From: Plantago major
Lineage: Eukaryota; Streptophyta; Magnoliopsida; Lamiales; Plantaginaceae
Assembly (NCBI GenBank): GCA_026545765.1
Contig: CM048840.1
Location: 47,542,580 to 47,606,579, forward strand
DNA length: 64,000 nucleotides
Direction: 5' to 3'
Below, one piece after another: positions 1 through 11,690 of the stretch (positions within the stretch are counted from its first letter, which is position 1; the number at the start of each line of letters is the position of its first letter). The translations under genes were made by a program, and so were the position numbers. The notes under the pieces were generated by a model. The model was not told the origin of the DNA and made no database searches. It saw only the letters and a program-made list of their open reading frames with translations.

Positions 1-606
1 AAACCACTAAGTATGATAGTCTAGCTAATCTTGTATAGGATGTTAGGTCTCAAAATGTAATTTTTATTTTATGAAGAGAAGACCAAGAAGAAGACATCCA
101 AGCAGAAAGCTCAACAAAAATTGAAGACTTGAAGAAAACTGCACAAGATTACTGAATCTGTTGTTCAGATATCTTAGCGGATATCTTGTGAACGAGCAGC
201 TTCAAACAAACTGTGTCACAAGAGATATCTGAGAAATAAGATACATATCTGAAAACAAGGAAAGTGTCCACAGATATCTATTCTCAGATACCTTGAGCTT
301 TAACCACGTTTCTGAAAGAGAAATATATATTGCAAACAAAGTTGTTTCAATAAATACAAGTGGTATCTGAAGAATGAAGATAAGGACGTGCAAAGAATCA
401 GATAACACTAGTCTCTGATAAAAAGCATAGTTCCGTTGACACTACAGGACAAAAAGTATAGTACAATGCATTTAATGCACGGACAGAGATGTCTGAATAA
501 AAGCAACGGCAACGAGAAGAAGACAAACACTCTGATACTATACACAGATATCGATAGTTTGAATTTGAACCTAACGGATACTATTCAAACGGCACTCAAA
601 TTCATC

Positions 607-614
607 TATAAATA
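607..614 (+). promoter_or_regulatory. LTR TATA box of copy A
   Basis: TATAAATA lies in a segment conserved in all four LTRs (also 10403-10410 on plus, 20514-20521 and 34495-34502 on minus). It is the best candidate for the Pol II promoter of the genomic retrotransposon RNA, with the start expected about 30 bp downstream. This is inferred from motif and conservation only. Confidence 0.6.
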
Positions 615-1026
615 TCAACACTTAGACAACTTGAGAAGATACACTGAACCTTCAACACACAACTCAGAACACAAGACCTTGAACTGCATACGATATCTGA
701 TTATCTTACTCTCTCAAAGCAACTTACTTATTATCAAAGCTTTCTGTTGCGACTAAAGCTTTTGATCTTGAGTAAACACTGAAGTTCTAAGTGTCCTAAT
801 CCTAAACAAGCAGAGCTATCTGTGAAGGAGTTGAATCAAAAGATCAACTATTTGAGATTCATTCTCTTGAACAGATATCATAAGACTTGGGTCAGTAAAA
901 TCGAACAAGATACCATACGCTGTAAAGTGTATTAAGTAACTTAGTTCACAGAGCTATCTGATTAACTGAAAAGTTATTAAGACGCTCATCTGACAACTCA
1001 AACCAAAACCAACACCATAATCGGCG

Positions 1027-1225
1027 TGGAGTCTGAAGTACTTAGTTTGAAAAATCGGGAATAACTCCAAGGTTACCGAGTATAGGAAGTACTTGATTTG
1101 GGAAACTAAGGAATAACTCAAGGTTATTGAGTATAGGAAGTACTTAGCTTGGGAAGCTAGGAATAACTCAAAGGTTTACAGTATAGGAAGTACTTGGTAT
1201 GAAAGCCGGGGAACAACTCAGGGGG
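1027..1225 (+). repeat. Tandem ~58-bp repeats inside the LTR (about 4 units)
   Basis: Each unit carries AGGAAGTACTT followed by a GGGAA..CTAAGGAATAACTC block. The same block occurs in the other LTRs at about 10795-10950, 19990-20150 and 33970-34135. The units are diverged from each other, so the array is old and part of the family consensus. Repeat arrays in LTRs often act as enhancers; that role is inference here. Confidence 0.7.
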
Positions 1226-1544
1226 AACATTTGGTTGGGAACCAATTGTTAAGAATCTTAGAATAGGATTATTGTAAGGAAATCTCAATTATCTGTTCTA
1301 GTGAATTCTAGGTCTCTGATAGACCGAAGTGGATTAGTTGGAGGATTACGCCACCTCCAGATACCACTATACTTACTGTGTCATTTACGTTTCTGTATTT
1401 ATACTTCAGCAACACACACACACTTATTAACTGTTTCTGCACTTATCTTCATTAAGTCTTCCGCACTCTGATTCTAAGTATCAGATATCTATTCAGATAT
1501 CTGAGAAATATTTGTTATCGACAAAAGTTTTAAAAGACTATTCA

Positions 1545-1556
1545 CCCCCCCCCCCC
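1545..1556 (+). repeat. Poly-C tract near LTR 3' end
   Basis: A run of 12 C lies about 40 bp before the LTR terminus. All four LTRs have a C-rich tract here (G-rich on plus in copy B), with different length and interruptions, showing slippage or assembly uncertainty. Confidence 0.8.
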
Positions 1557-1595
1557 ACCATCTAGTCTTTTACTTTGCCGTTATCTGGACCAACA

Positions 1596-3942
1596 GCATG
1601 CTACACTCAAAATAGATGTCTGATTAACAAACACCATGACAAAACTCCGTACGAGCTTTTCATTGGTAGACCACCAAGTATCAAACATCTAAGGGTGTTT
1701 GTTTGCAGATGTTTTGTTCTTAACAATGGAAAAGAATACTTGAGAACATTTCAACCAAATGCAGATGAAGGAGTATTTCTTGGTTATTCTCTGAATAGCA
1801 AAGCCTACAGAATCTACAACAAAAGAACACAAAAGATCGAGGAATCTATTAATGTAGTATTGTATGAAGGAAACAAGAAAATACTCTTGAATGATGATCT
1901 CTCAGATAGGTTCAAAGAACTAATGATTAAAGATTCTGAAAAAGGATCCTCAGAAGGAAACAATTCTATCATTCAAATAGAGGATGGGTCTGACGATGAA
2001 AAGCAATCTATGCTTAGTAACAACCAGATGACTCTAAGACATGATGACGAATTTCCTATGAGAATTCCAGAAATGGAACAGGTTACTGAGAACCTTCATC
2101 ATGAAGAGGTATCTGAAAGAGAGTTTGCCGAAGTGCAAGTTCCAGATATCTCTAACACTGAAAGAGTGTCAGATATCCATGGCATTTCCCATATGTCAGA
2201 TATCTCGGATACTGCACAAGTATCTCATCAAGATCATACTGATTCACATTCAAATCAAAATGATATTGATCCTACTAGTTCAAAACCCATTATGAAATGG
2301 ATAAGAAATCATCCTGCAAAGGATGTGATTGGTCCCATAGACCAAGGAGTTAGAACTAGAAGAGCAACCGCTGAAAAAGCAAGTTGTCTCTATGGATGTT
2401 TCATATAAAAAATCGAACCAAAGACATTAGAAGAAGCATTAAAGGATCAAGATTGGATCTCTGCAATGAAAGAAGAGTTGGATCAATTTGAGAGAAACAA
2501 AGTCTGGAAACTGGTTCCATTTCTTTGGAATATCATAATCGGAACCAAGTGGGTTTTGAAACAAAATGAATGAGGCCGACCGTGAAATAACCGTAAACAA
2601 AGCTAGGTTGGTTGCGAGGATTCACCTGCATCAAGGACTAGATTTTGATGAATCTTATGCACCGGTTGCAAGATTGGATGCAATAAGACTCTTTCTAGCC
2701 TTTGCACTCATAATGACTTCTGATTTATCGATGGATGTCAAGAGTGCATTTCTAAATGGTGAACTGGCTGAGGAAGTCTATGTTGAGCAACCACCAGGTT
2801 TTGAAGTTCCCTCAGAAAGTAGGATGGTCTATAAGCTTCAGAAAGCTCTGTATGGGCTGAAACAAGCTCCAAGAGCGTGGTATGATACATTGGCCAGATA
2901 CCTACTAGAAAGTGGTTTCAATAAAGGAGATGTTGATAAAACACTCTTCACATTGAACCATGATGGGAAACTACTTTTAGTTCAAGTATATGTTGATGAC
3001 ATTATATTTGGATCTAAAGACAAGCAACTTTGTGAAGACTTTGCTGAACTCATGAAATGTAAATTTGAGATGAGCATGATGTGAGAATTGAATTACTTCC
3101 TAGGGCTGCAAGTCAAGCAACTCAATGATGGAACATTCATTAGTCAAACAAAGTATGCAAAGGATATGCTCAATAAGTTCAATCTAAAGCCTTCTGAAAA
3201 GAATGTTAAAATACCAATGAGCATTGGAACCAAAATTACCTATATTGAATCTGACAAGAGTGTTGAAGAACACAAGTATAGGAAATTGATTGGGTCTCTA
3301 CTATACCTCACTGCAAGTAGACCTGATATTCAATATGCAGTTGGAGTGTGTGCTAGATTTCAGACAAATCCAATGCAGTCACACTACAACATTGCTATGA
3401 AGATATTGAGATATGTAAAAGGTACTGTAGAAGTTGGATTGTGGTATCCAAAAGATAGTGGATTGAGTTTGGTTGGCTATTCAGATGCCGACTATGCTGG
3501 ATCATTGCTTGATAGAAAAAGCACCTCAGGAACTTGTCAATTTCTTGGTGCTAGATTAATATCATGGTTCAGCAAGAAACAAAATTCAATTGCCACATCT
3601 ACCACAGAAGCTGAATATATTGCTGTTGGATGTTGTGCTTCACATATATTGTAGATCTAACAACAACTCACAGACTATGGACTCAATGAAGAAAAGACTC
3701 CCATTTTCTGTGACAACACTAGTGCTATTGCCATAACTCAGAATCCTAAGTTTCATGCAAGAACAAAGCACATTGATGTTAGACACCACTTCATCAGAGA
3801 CCATGTTGAAAAAGGCAATATAGAGATACTTAAGATTGGCACTGAAGACCAACTTGCAGATATCTTCACTAAGTCACTACAAGAAAGTAGATTCTTAGCC
3901 TTAAGACACAGCCTTAGACTAATGGAGCTACCAAAGAAGTGA
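1596..3942 (+). pseudogene. Broken copia pol, copy A: distal integrase, RT, RNase H
   Basis: Translation starts within the distal integrase (NRCLINKHHDKTPYELF), directly after the LTR, so the zinc-binding and catalytic integrase core are missing. The acidic linker to about 2408 is intact and contains the ~425 bp that copy B has lost. A stop near 2406 and a frame change near 2560 precede the RT, which shows [17 protein letters not shown], the polymerase signature YVDDIIFGS, and [15 protein letters not shown] stop near 3082 separates it from the connection and RNase H region ([27 protein letters not shown]), with two more stops near 3652-3660. The last codons are at 3940-3942. Several stops are of the G-to-A or C-to-T type expected from decay of methylated DNA. 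Confidence 0.93.
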
Positions 3943-4719
3943 AAAAGTTCAGAGAAGAGATATCTGAAGAAGATATCAAAGAAGAGAGAAAAGGTATCTG
4001 GAACGGGTATCCAGAGAAGAGAAATCTAGAACGGGTATCTAGAAACTAAAGGCTAAAGGGCAAAATGGCTATTCAAAGATTTCTGAGACGGGTACTCAGA
4101 TATCAGGATCACTTAGTGAGGGAGAACACAAAAGAGAATAGTACAACTGTCTGCAGTCAACTACTCTCTTGAAATTTGTATTATTTCTATCTTTATGTAA
4201 AACTTGGACAAATACCAAGTGTGAGATAAATTTAGATGCAAACAGTGTTCTTGGTCATACAGAAACGTGATTCAGAAAGCTAATAGCCAAAATTCATTAA
4301 ATGGGCACAATTACATTTGCTGATTGTGATCATTGCTGAAGAAGCAATGGTGACCCTTGATGAATTGGGCGATTGATCTTTACGGCAGAGATTAACTCTC
4401 AGTAAATAGTGGACTGTTAAAATTCCGACAGGGCCCACTATGCATTTAATGCCGAACAAACTTTTACTCACGCCTGCAATTCACGTGATACTTACACACA
4501 AAATTAATTTGTATGTATATACATGGAGATTACATTGCTATATAAATGGGATTTTGGCAAAAGAAATTACTTTCGCCTAATCCAACATACAGTCTTGCAC
4601 AAGAATAGCAAAAACTCTTCTTCAACCTCTGCAAATCTCTGTTAGTTTTTCTGCAAAGAATTACTAATCTCTCACCCAAATCTCTTTCTCATTTTTCAAA
4701 AACTTCACTATTTAAAGAG
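3943..4719 (+). other. Spacer between pol and third gene of copy A
   Basis: No gene. 3955-4110 holds short degenerate repeats combining GATATCTG with an ACGGGTATC block, mirrored in copy B at about 27840-28030. The second half carries the promoter-like leader of the third gene. Confidence 0.7.
4539..4546 (+). promoter_or_regulatory. Candidate internal promoter (TATA box) of the third gene, copy A
   Basis: TATATAAA sits 174-181 bp before the ATG at 4720. Between them lies a CT-rich, ATG-poor leader of plant 5'UTR type. Copy B has the matching TATA-like run at about 27388-27398 and the same leader. This suggests that the gene is transcribed on its own and not only from the LTR. Inference from sequence; no transcript evidence. 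Confidence 0.5.
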
Positions 4720-7700
4720 ATGGCTCCCAAACGTGCTTCTTCTCAGAAATCCCAAGCCAATATTGGTACTGCTAAAAAGCAAGCACCAGTGCTAGTTATA
4801 ACAAACAATCGGTTGATCGGAGAATTCGACCCTGATCATTGGACTTCAAATCACAGGATGATTTGGGGTGGTGCCATGATTGAAGAATACCTGGTTGCCG
4901 CAATAGAAAACCAGACTGATAGGAAGTTGGTACTTGATATGCTTGAAGAGGCAAAAATCAAGGGCTTTCTATCTGCTCTTCCCAGTGGAGTTTCTTCACT
5001 GGATGTTCTGGAGTTTTACAACAACTCCACAATTATTTCCAAGATCTCTGAAGGCACTGAAATAGTGTCTATCAAGACCAAAGTCCAAGGACAAGAAATC
5101 CTGTTGGACGAACCAACTTTCTGTGAGCTGTTTGAACTTCAAAATCTTGGAAAGGATTTTGAAATTGACACCAAGGATGAAGATCTCCTTGAAGGTGTGA
5201 AGCAACTATACGGTAATGTGTGTAATCTTGACAAACCAGACACACCCTTCGACTTTAAGCTTGCTAACATAAGGACCAGACATCTTTTGGTCCACTGGGA
5301 TGTGTTGGCATGTATTCTTCACAGATGCTTTGATGGTCTACAAGGAGGTGTCTTAAAGGATAAGCTGGAATGGATGATGATGATGCTGTTGTCGTCAACA
5401 AGACAAAGGAAAAACCCTTTTAATTGGGGAAAGAAATTTCAAAAGAAGAAGATGAAGAAGAAAATCTTTTGAGCCTAAAATCGAAAAGCCTTTAAGCCAA
5501 AGCCAAAGTAAGCTATGGACTGAAAATTTGCCACTTACTGGAATGTCTTGGCATTGAGCTCAGAGAGACGGCAGATATTGCCAACAGTAACCTACTCTAC
5601 AAATACGAGTATACAAACATGATGAAAAAGGTTCCAAGAAGCGAAAGACTGAAGAGGTATCTGAGCGAAAACTTGCGACAAAGAAGCCCAGAACTTCACG
5701 AAAGAAGTCTGCTGGCAAATCAGAAGGCACACCCATTGAGGTTGTCGATTCTCAGATACTTGACGTCGCTGCAGATGAACTCATCAATAAAGATGAACTC
5801 ATCAATGCTGCAAAAGAGGCATCGGCTACTGAACAAGTAGATTCAGCAAGAGAAAGTGCTTTCAGAAATGTCAAGACTATTGCCGAAAGCCTTGCTGATG
5901 AACTCATAAATGCTGAGAAACTTCAAACTCTTTCTGCAGAAGCAGCAGGGATTGTTGATAACTCTGTTCCTGATTTCGATGACGAATTGGATGAGGAGAA
6001 GATCCCATCCCCCAAGGTTGCTGAAAAAGTAACCAGGGCAAAGGGGAAGAACAAAAGGTCCAAGGTTGTTGAGAAAGCAACTAGCTTAAAGGTTGCTGAG
6101 AAAGTAACTAGCTCACAGGTTGCTGAACAAGCACCTATAGAAAAGGTTGTTGGTGCCAACACACCATCAGGGAAAGTCACGTATAAACAACTTGAAGAAG
6201 CCCTGATGAGTCCTGACCTAGTGTTGGTAGACGCTGATGTCAACACCACACTTAAAAATCTGGAAGAGCTCTCAACCGCTCAAACTTCTACTTCCAGACA
6301 ACCACAACAACCACAACCACAACAGCCACAAGTGGTTGATGAAATGGTAAATGAACTCCATTTCGACATATCAGCTATGCAACATGCTGAAGAAAATCCT
6401 GCAAACAAGCAGGTTCCCCAACTCCTAGAGAGGGATCAAACTGAGACACACTCGCCGTAATGATCAAACAAGGGAGGCAACTGAGTCAGACACTCAGGAA
6501 AGGTCTGAAGTACCAGAAACTTCAAACAAAGAAGCCATAATGGAACAGCAAGACCAAAGCATAGAAGGGTCACAAGTTCCAGAGACCAAACAGCCTGACA
6601 ATGCTCAGGTAGCTGAATGGTTTAACTCTCTACTTGTGAAATTTTATGTTCATCAATCTTGTTACTTATAAAAATTTCTTTGTTACAGGCTAAATTAGAA
6701 ACAAAAGAACAAGAGGAAGCTGAAAAGCTTGCCTCAGAGACTGAGAAGGAGGCTACTGCCTCACCTCTTAAGGAATCTGAGCATGTGCTACAGGTGATAG
6801 AGAATTCCCTAAGACATTACTTTTCAAATCTTTGCTAGTACACTTAACTAATCAAGTGGATGTTTCTAATAGGCTCCAACTGAGAAGGAAAATGATAAGG
6901 CTGAGAAGCATAACTCATCAGAGAATCAACCAGAAACTCGCAAAGTCTCTGAGGAACAAGTATCTGAGCCTTCTATTGAGAAGGTATTTATTTATTTCAG
7001 ATATCTATATTCTCTACAATATTACTCTGATCATTTTTCTAAATACAACACTTTCTACTCATAGGCTCAAACAGAAGTAGAAGTTGCTGGGGAGTTGCCC
7101 ACTCAATCCCCTCAACCAATGGAAATTGATGAGGCCACCAACCCTTCATCACCCGAGAAAATACCAGAAACTGTACAAGTTTCTGAGAGACAAGTATCTG
7201 AGCCTCCTACTGTGGAGGTAATTGACATCTCAGATATCAAACTGTCTAAGAATTTTTCTCCTGATAAATTTCTAAGCGTTTTGTTGTATCCTATTCTCAG
7301 GTTCAAAAAGAAAGAGAGGATGCTGAGGATCAGACTTCCAAGTCTCCTCCTCATATCCAGATATCTGAGGCACCTGGAACCTCAGTAGTCCAACCTTCTG
7401 AGCCTGTTGTTGTTGCACAGGTAACACAGATACTTGACTACTCTAAAACTCAGATATCTACACAAGTTTTGAAACTAATTCAAAACTCTCTCTTTCAGGC
7501 TCAAAGTAGTGCCAAGAAGAGTCAAATGATGACTATGAAAACCTTCTTCCCTTCTTCAAGACTCATACCTTGCCAAAGCATATTCAATGCTTCAAGAAAT
7601 GGCAAAGGTTAAGGTGCTCTGATCTCTCTGAAATACTGAGAATCACAGATCAACCAACAAGACGAGCACGAGCTCTTGATCTGGAAAACTATATCCACGC

Positions 7701-10042
7701 AATGTTCCCTACTGAACAATATCAAGTTGCGACCTTAATGCGTAAGGATTTTTCCAAGGAAGTCGCACACAAATTGGTGCAAGCCTTCAAACAGGCAGAT
7801 GGACAGACAAGATTACAGATGGCATTCAAGCCAGTACTGCCCCAGACACTACAATTTATTCCTTCTGATCAAGAAGAGGTTAATGGGCAGAAGATCACTA
7901 TTCCTGAAGTGATTAATCTTGTATCTGAAGACGATGAGGAGGAAGAAATAGATGAGAATAACTTTGATGAACCTCCCTCTGACCATCACAAAAAGGATGA
8001 TGATGATATGACAGATGATGATGATGATGCCCCTGCACCAGGGACAGGAGGAATTCCACAAGAAAACAATGCCTCAGCTGCTGAAAAGCACACTGAGAGG
8101 ACATCACAGCAATCCCCTCCTCCATCTCCTCAGAAATCCACCCATCCTTCACAGAAATCCCAACAACAAAAAGACACTACTGAACAAGTAGTTGAGCACT
8201 CTGAGGAAACAACTCAGAAGATATTAAATACTCAAAACAGAGCTGCTCAACTCAAACAACTGTTGGAAGAAGAGCAACAGCTCCATCTTCAACTTGAAGA
8301 AGAGCTAGTTAAATCCAGAGATAAGCTCAATCAACTACAAGATCAATACTTACAAGAGACAGTAGCTTACTCTGAGGTTAAAGAGCTCCAGGATGTTGTA
8401 AATGCTATTGCTAAGGAATTAGATACTGAAGAAGTATCTAAAGAAAAGCATGATGCTAAGACTGCATCACCAGAAAAAGACATACCATCCTCCTCTCAGA
8501 AAGGAAAGAAGCCTATCTCTGAGATGGTTGCTGGACTAGAAAATCTTGAACATGTCCAAGAGGATGAAGATCACTGGGCTGAAGACTCAGATGATGAAGA
8601 AGACAAGACTTTGGCAGCACACCGCAATGAACATTTGACAGTTTCTCATCTTAAAAGGAAGCTAATTGCTCCAGAAGTTTTCAACAAACTGCCAAATGTC
8701 CACTCCCATGAATACATGAATAGATACCAAGTTTTGGCACATCTTAAAAAGGAGATGTCTTCACAAAACAAAGATGTAATTGCCTCGTCCCTCGTAAATG
8801 AAGAAGTTCACAGAACTCATCACTCAGAGAACAACCAGTATGGTTATTGCTCAGAAGGATCTGGGAATGATAAGGGACGATGATAGGTCATTAGCTGAAA
8901 AAGCTTTTCATGAGGCAAGTTACATTGCTGGAAAAGCAGATGCCATACTAGGCCCATTGGCAGAGCTCACTGATAAGGAAAATGGACTTATCAAAAAAAA
9001 TCAGGAGCTCAAGGCTGAACTTCAGAAGTTGGTTACTGCCTACAACTACTTGCAAAAGAATTTTGAGTCCCTCTCAGATTCTTTTGTGGTACTTAGTCAG
9101 TCAGCAATGACTAAGGGGGAAGAATTTGGATCTCAAGATCAAGGGGACGGAAAGAAGAAATCTAGAGTTGGTGCCGCTCAGAAAGGAAGAGGAAACAAGA
9201 AAACTTCCCAGCCACCACTCAGAATAAATGATCCCTCAACAAATCAAGCTGCTTTGCAAATAGTAGCTACTTCCCAACAGCCAACTGAAGAAACTACAAT
9301 GGTAACAAGGGCCATGGCAAAAAGACCTCCAAGGAGTACCAAGGCTCCAAGGAGAAGACAAGTAAGAGGGATTGATGAATCTTCTGAAGAAGAACAAGGC
9401 CAAATCAAATCCCAGGGCAATGAAGAAGGCTGCAAAAGTCTCACAAGAATTGATCTTGATGATGATGAAGAGACTGATGAAGATGAAGCTCCTCTTCACA
9501 GAAAAAGGAAAATTGATAGCCTAACTGAGCCCATAGCTGCAAAGCTTTTAGCAGCCAAAACACCCTCTAGAAATACCAAGTCAATCCAGGGTGGTTCTTC
9601 AAGCAATCCCCCAAAGGAGAATTCTAGACAAAGAAGGAACAGGCTGAGAGCTGAACAAAGACAAAGTCAACTTCCACTCAGGCCAGAAGAAGCCAAAATT
9701 GAGTATGTGAAGAATGACAACAATTCCTCTGTCTACAGGTGCATCAATCAGAAGAATGGCTACTGGATTCTGGAACTCAAGCACTTACTGGTAAATTCAA
9801 GGTTTCCAGAACCAATTCATAAACAACTCATGGCATGGAGAAAAGATAAGCCAATCTTGATTAACACCAACCACATCAAAGCATGGTTGGATTTTGAAGT
9901 AATCAAGAGAACAGAATCCATGAAAAAGGACCTCTCTGATGAATGTCCTTATGGAAAGCCAGATGATGTGCACAGAATTCCCAACATTACTAGAACAGGC
10001 ACAAGAGCAAGACTTACTAGAACAGGCACAAAAGATATCTGA
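4720..10042 (+). pseudogene. Third gene of the copia element, copy A: intron-containing ORF of envelope-like position
   Basis: The gene lies between pol and the 3' LTR, where Sireviruses place an envelope-like ORF. Exon 1 (4720-6608) starts MAPKRASSQKSQ and has a conserved ~230-residue N-terminal region, a basic stretch, and a proline-glutamine stretch. Small exons follow at 6689-6793, 6873-6983, 7065-7217 and 7301-7420, then a long last exon from 7499. The last exon encodes a ~100-residue conserved block (LPKHIQCFKKWQRLRCSDLS), an acidic stretch, two coiled-coil segments (around 8230-8400 and 8930-9090), a basic RGNKK/RRRQ region and a conserved C-terminal block (QKNGYWILELKHLL). I see no transmembrane segment or signal peptide, so it is not obviously an envelope. 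It may belong to the broad 'putative plant transposon protein' families. Frame changes near 5350-5470, 6460, 7520 and 8790 show decay. The C-terminus runs into LTR sequence through a deletion. Confidence 0.75.
6609..7498 (+). other. Five small introns and four short duplicated-looking exons in the third gene, copy A
   Basis: Introns at 6609-6688, 6794-6872, 6984-7064, 7218-7300 and 7421-7498 are 78-83 bp, begin GT, end AG, and all fall in phase 0. The exons between them (105, 111, 153 and 120 bp) are multiples of three and start GCT or GTT, mostly followed by CAA. The exon ends QVSEPSIEK and QVSEPPTVE, each followed by a similar intron start, point to exon-plus-intron duplication. Introns are T-rich before the acceptor. 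The matching structure in copy B makes chance unlikely. Confidence 0.75.
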
Positions 10043-11317
10043 GAATAAAAGGTTTCTGAGACGAGGAAAGTGCCCACAGATATATGCACTCAGATACCTT
10101 GGACATAAAATATGCTTCTGAAAAAGAAACATATTATAACAAGTTGTTTAAACAAATGGTATCTGGAGCTATGATGATCTCTGGAAAAGAACGTGCAAAG
10201 CCTCAGAAAGCTTGCATAGTTCCGTTGGCACTACAGGACAAAGTATAGTACAGTGCATTAAATGCGCAGACAGAAACGTCTGAACAAAAGTTGTAGCTTC
10301 TGAAGAAGAAGACAAACCTGCTACAGTACTATACTCAGATATCAATAGTTTGAATTTGATTTAAGCCTAACGGATACTATTCAAACGGCACTCAAATTCA
10401 TCTATAAATATCAACACTTAGACTGCTTGAGAACATACTTTAGAACACACAGAACACTGAACTTATATTGAATACTCACACAAGTTCTCTCAAGCAAACT
10501 ACTTACTTTCAAGCTTTCTGTTGCGACCAAAGCTCTTGATTCTAAGTAGCACAAAAGTTCTAAGTGTCCTAATCCTTAACGAGCATTGTTATTTGTGAAG
10601 GAGTTGAACTAAGATTTCATATCTGAGATTCATTCTATGGAACACTTACAATAGACTTGGGTCAGTAGAGAACAAGATACCATACATTGAAAAGTGTATT
10701 AAGTATACTTGATTCATAGAGCTATCTGAATAACTGAATAAGTTATTTAAGAAGCTCACCTGACAATCAAACCTAAAACCAACACCTTAAATGACGTGGA
10801 GTACAGGAAGTACTTAGTTTGGGAAACTAAGGAATAACTCCAAGGTTATTGAGCACAGGAAGTACTTAGTTTGGGAACTAAGGAATTTCAAAAGGTTTCT
10901 GAGTACAGAAGTACTTGGCTGTGAAAGCCGGGGAATAACTCAGGGGGAACACTTGGTTGGGAACCTAGTGTATTTAGGAATCAAGAAAAGATATCTGTAA
11001 GGTTACCTCATTTATCTTAGTGGATTCTAGGTCTGAGAAAGACCGAAGTGGATTAGTTGAAGGATTACGCCACCTTCATATACCACTATAAAAAGACTTG
11101 TGTTATTTACTTTCTGCAGCTTATTACTTGTTTTACTTAGATTGCAAAGTACTTACACTTATCTTGCTGAACACGTGCACTTATCTTAGAAAAGTCTTCC
11201 GCTCTCTGAAATTAAGTATCAGATATCTGAGAAATTGTGTTTATCGACAAAAGTTTTAAAAGACTATTCACCCCCCCCCCCCTATAGTCTTTTACTTTGC
11301 CGTTATTTGGACCAACA
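10029..11317 (+). repeat. 3' LTR of copy A, 5'-truncated
   Basis: Homologous to the other LTRs from roughly base 330 onward and ends in ACCAACA at 11317. The junction with the third gene lies in a shared CAAAAGATA-like stretch (10029-10037), consistent with a microhomology deletion that removed the polypurine tract and LTR start. It keeps the TATA box (10403-10410), the 58-bp repeat block and a poly-C run just before 11284. Confidence 0.9.
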
Positions 11318-11690
11318 CAATGCTTTCGACTGGTACACTTGGGGGCAAACTCCATTGACAATTGGGACCAGCTGCAAACGCAATTCCTTAACCGCTTCTA
11401 TATCACGCGAAGGAGAGTCAACATGTTCGAACTCACAAGTACACATCAAAATGAAAATGAACATGTTGTTGACTACATAAATCGTTGGAGGGACCTGAGC
11501 CTGAAATGCAAGGAACGAATATCTGAAACAACGGCCATTGAAATGTGCACTCAAGGAATGAACTGGAGTCTCTCTTACATTCTCCAAGGAATCAAGCCGA
11601 CTACTTTTGAAGAGCTTGCAACTCGTGCACATGGAATAGAAATAAGCATGAGCCCACATGAAGATGGCTACAAAAGTAAAAAATGAAAGT
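11318..11690 (+). pseudogene. Ty3/gypsy gag fragment
   Basis: Immediately after the copy A LTR the sequence encodes a typical plant gypsy Retrotrans_gag core: IDNWDQLQTQFLNRFY, then a VVDYINRWRDLSLKC block and an EELATRAHGIE end. An acidic tail follows in another frame to about 11760. No matching protease, RT or LTR is seen, so it is an isolated fragment into which copy A inserted, or which was joined to it by rearrangement. Confidence 0.8.

Larger units (their letters stand above)
1..1595 (+). repeat. 5' LTR of copy A, start outside window
   Basis: The sequence is collinear with the two LTRs of copy B read on the other strand, and it ends in the shared terminus GGACCAACA at 1595. The first base of the window corresponds to about base 110 of the LTR. 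It contains a TATA box, a block of four ~58-bp tandem repeats and a poly-C tract near its 3' end. It is unusually rich in AGATATCT-like palindromes. Confidence 0.9.
1..11317 (+). mobile_element. Sirevirus-type Ty1/copia retrotransposon, copy A (internally deleted)
   Basis: The order is 5' LTR (its first ~110 bp lie outside the window), a truncated pol, an intergenic promoter-like region, a third gene with introns, and a 5'-truncated 3' LTR. Compared with copy B (19620-35223, opposite strand), copy A lacks primer-binding site, gag, protease and most of the integrase: the LTR end at 1595 is joined directly to the distal integrase. It also lacks the polypurine tract and the first several hundred bp of the 3' LTR. 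Order integrase then RT then RNase H identifies copia; the long LTRs and large ORF after pol resemble Sireviruses. Many stops and frame changes make it a dead copy. Confidence 0.9.

Noticed and set aside
4720..10042. A captured ordinary host gene rather than an element gene
   Set aside because: Two independent copies carry it at the same place between pol and the LTR with the same leader, so it belongs to the family; ancient capture of a host gene remains possible.
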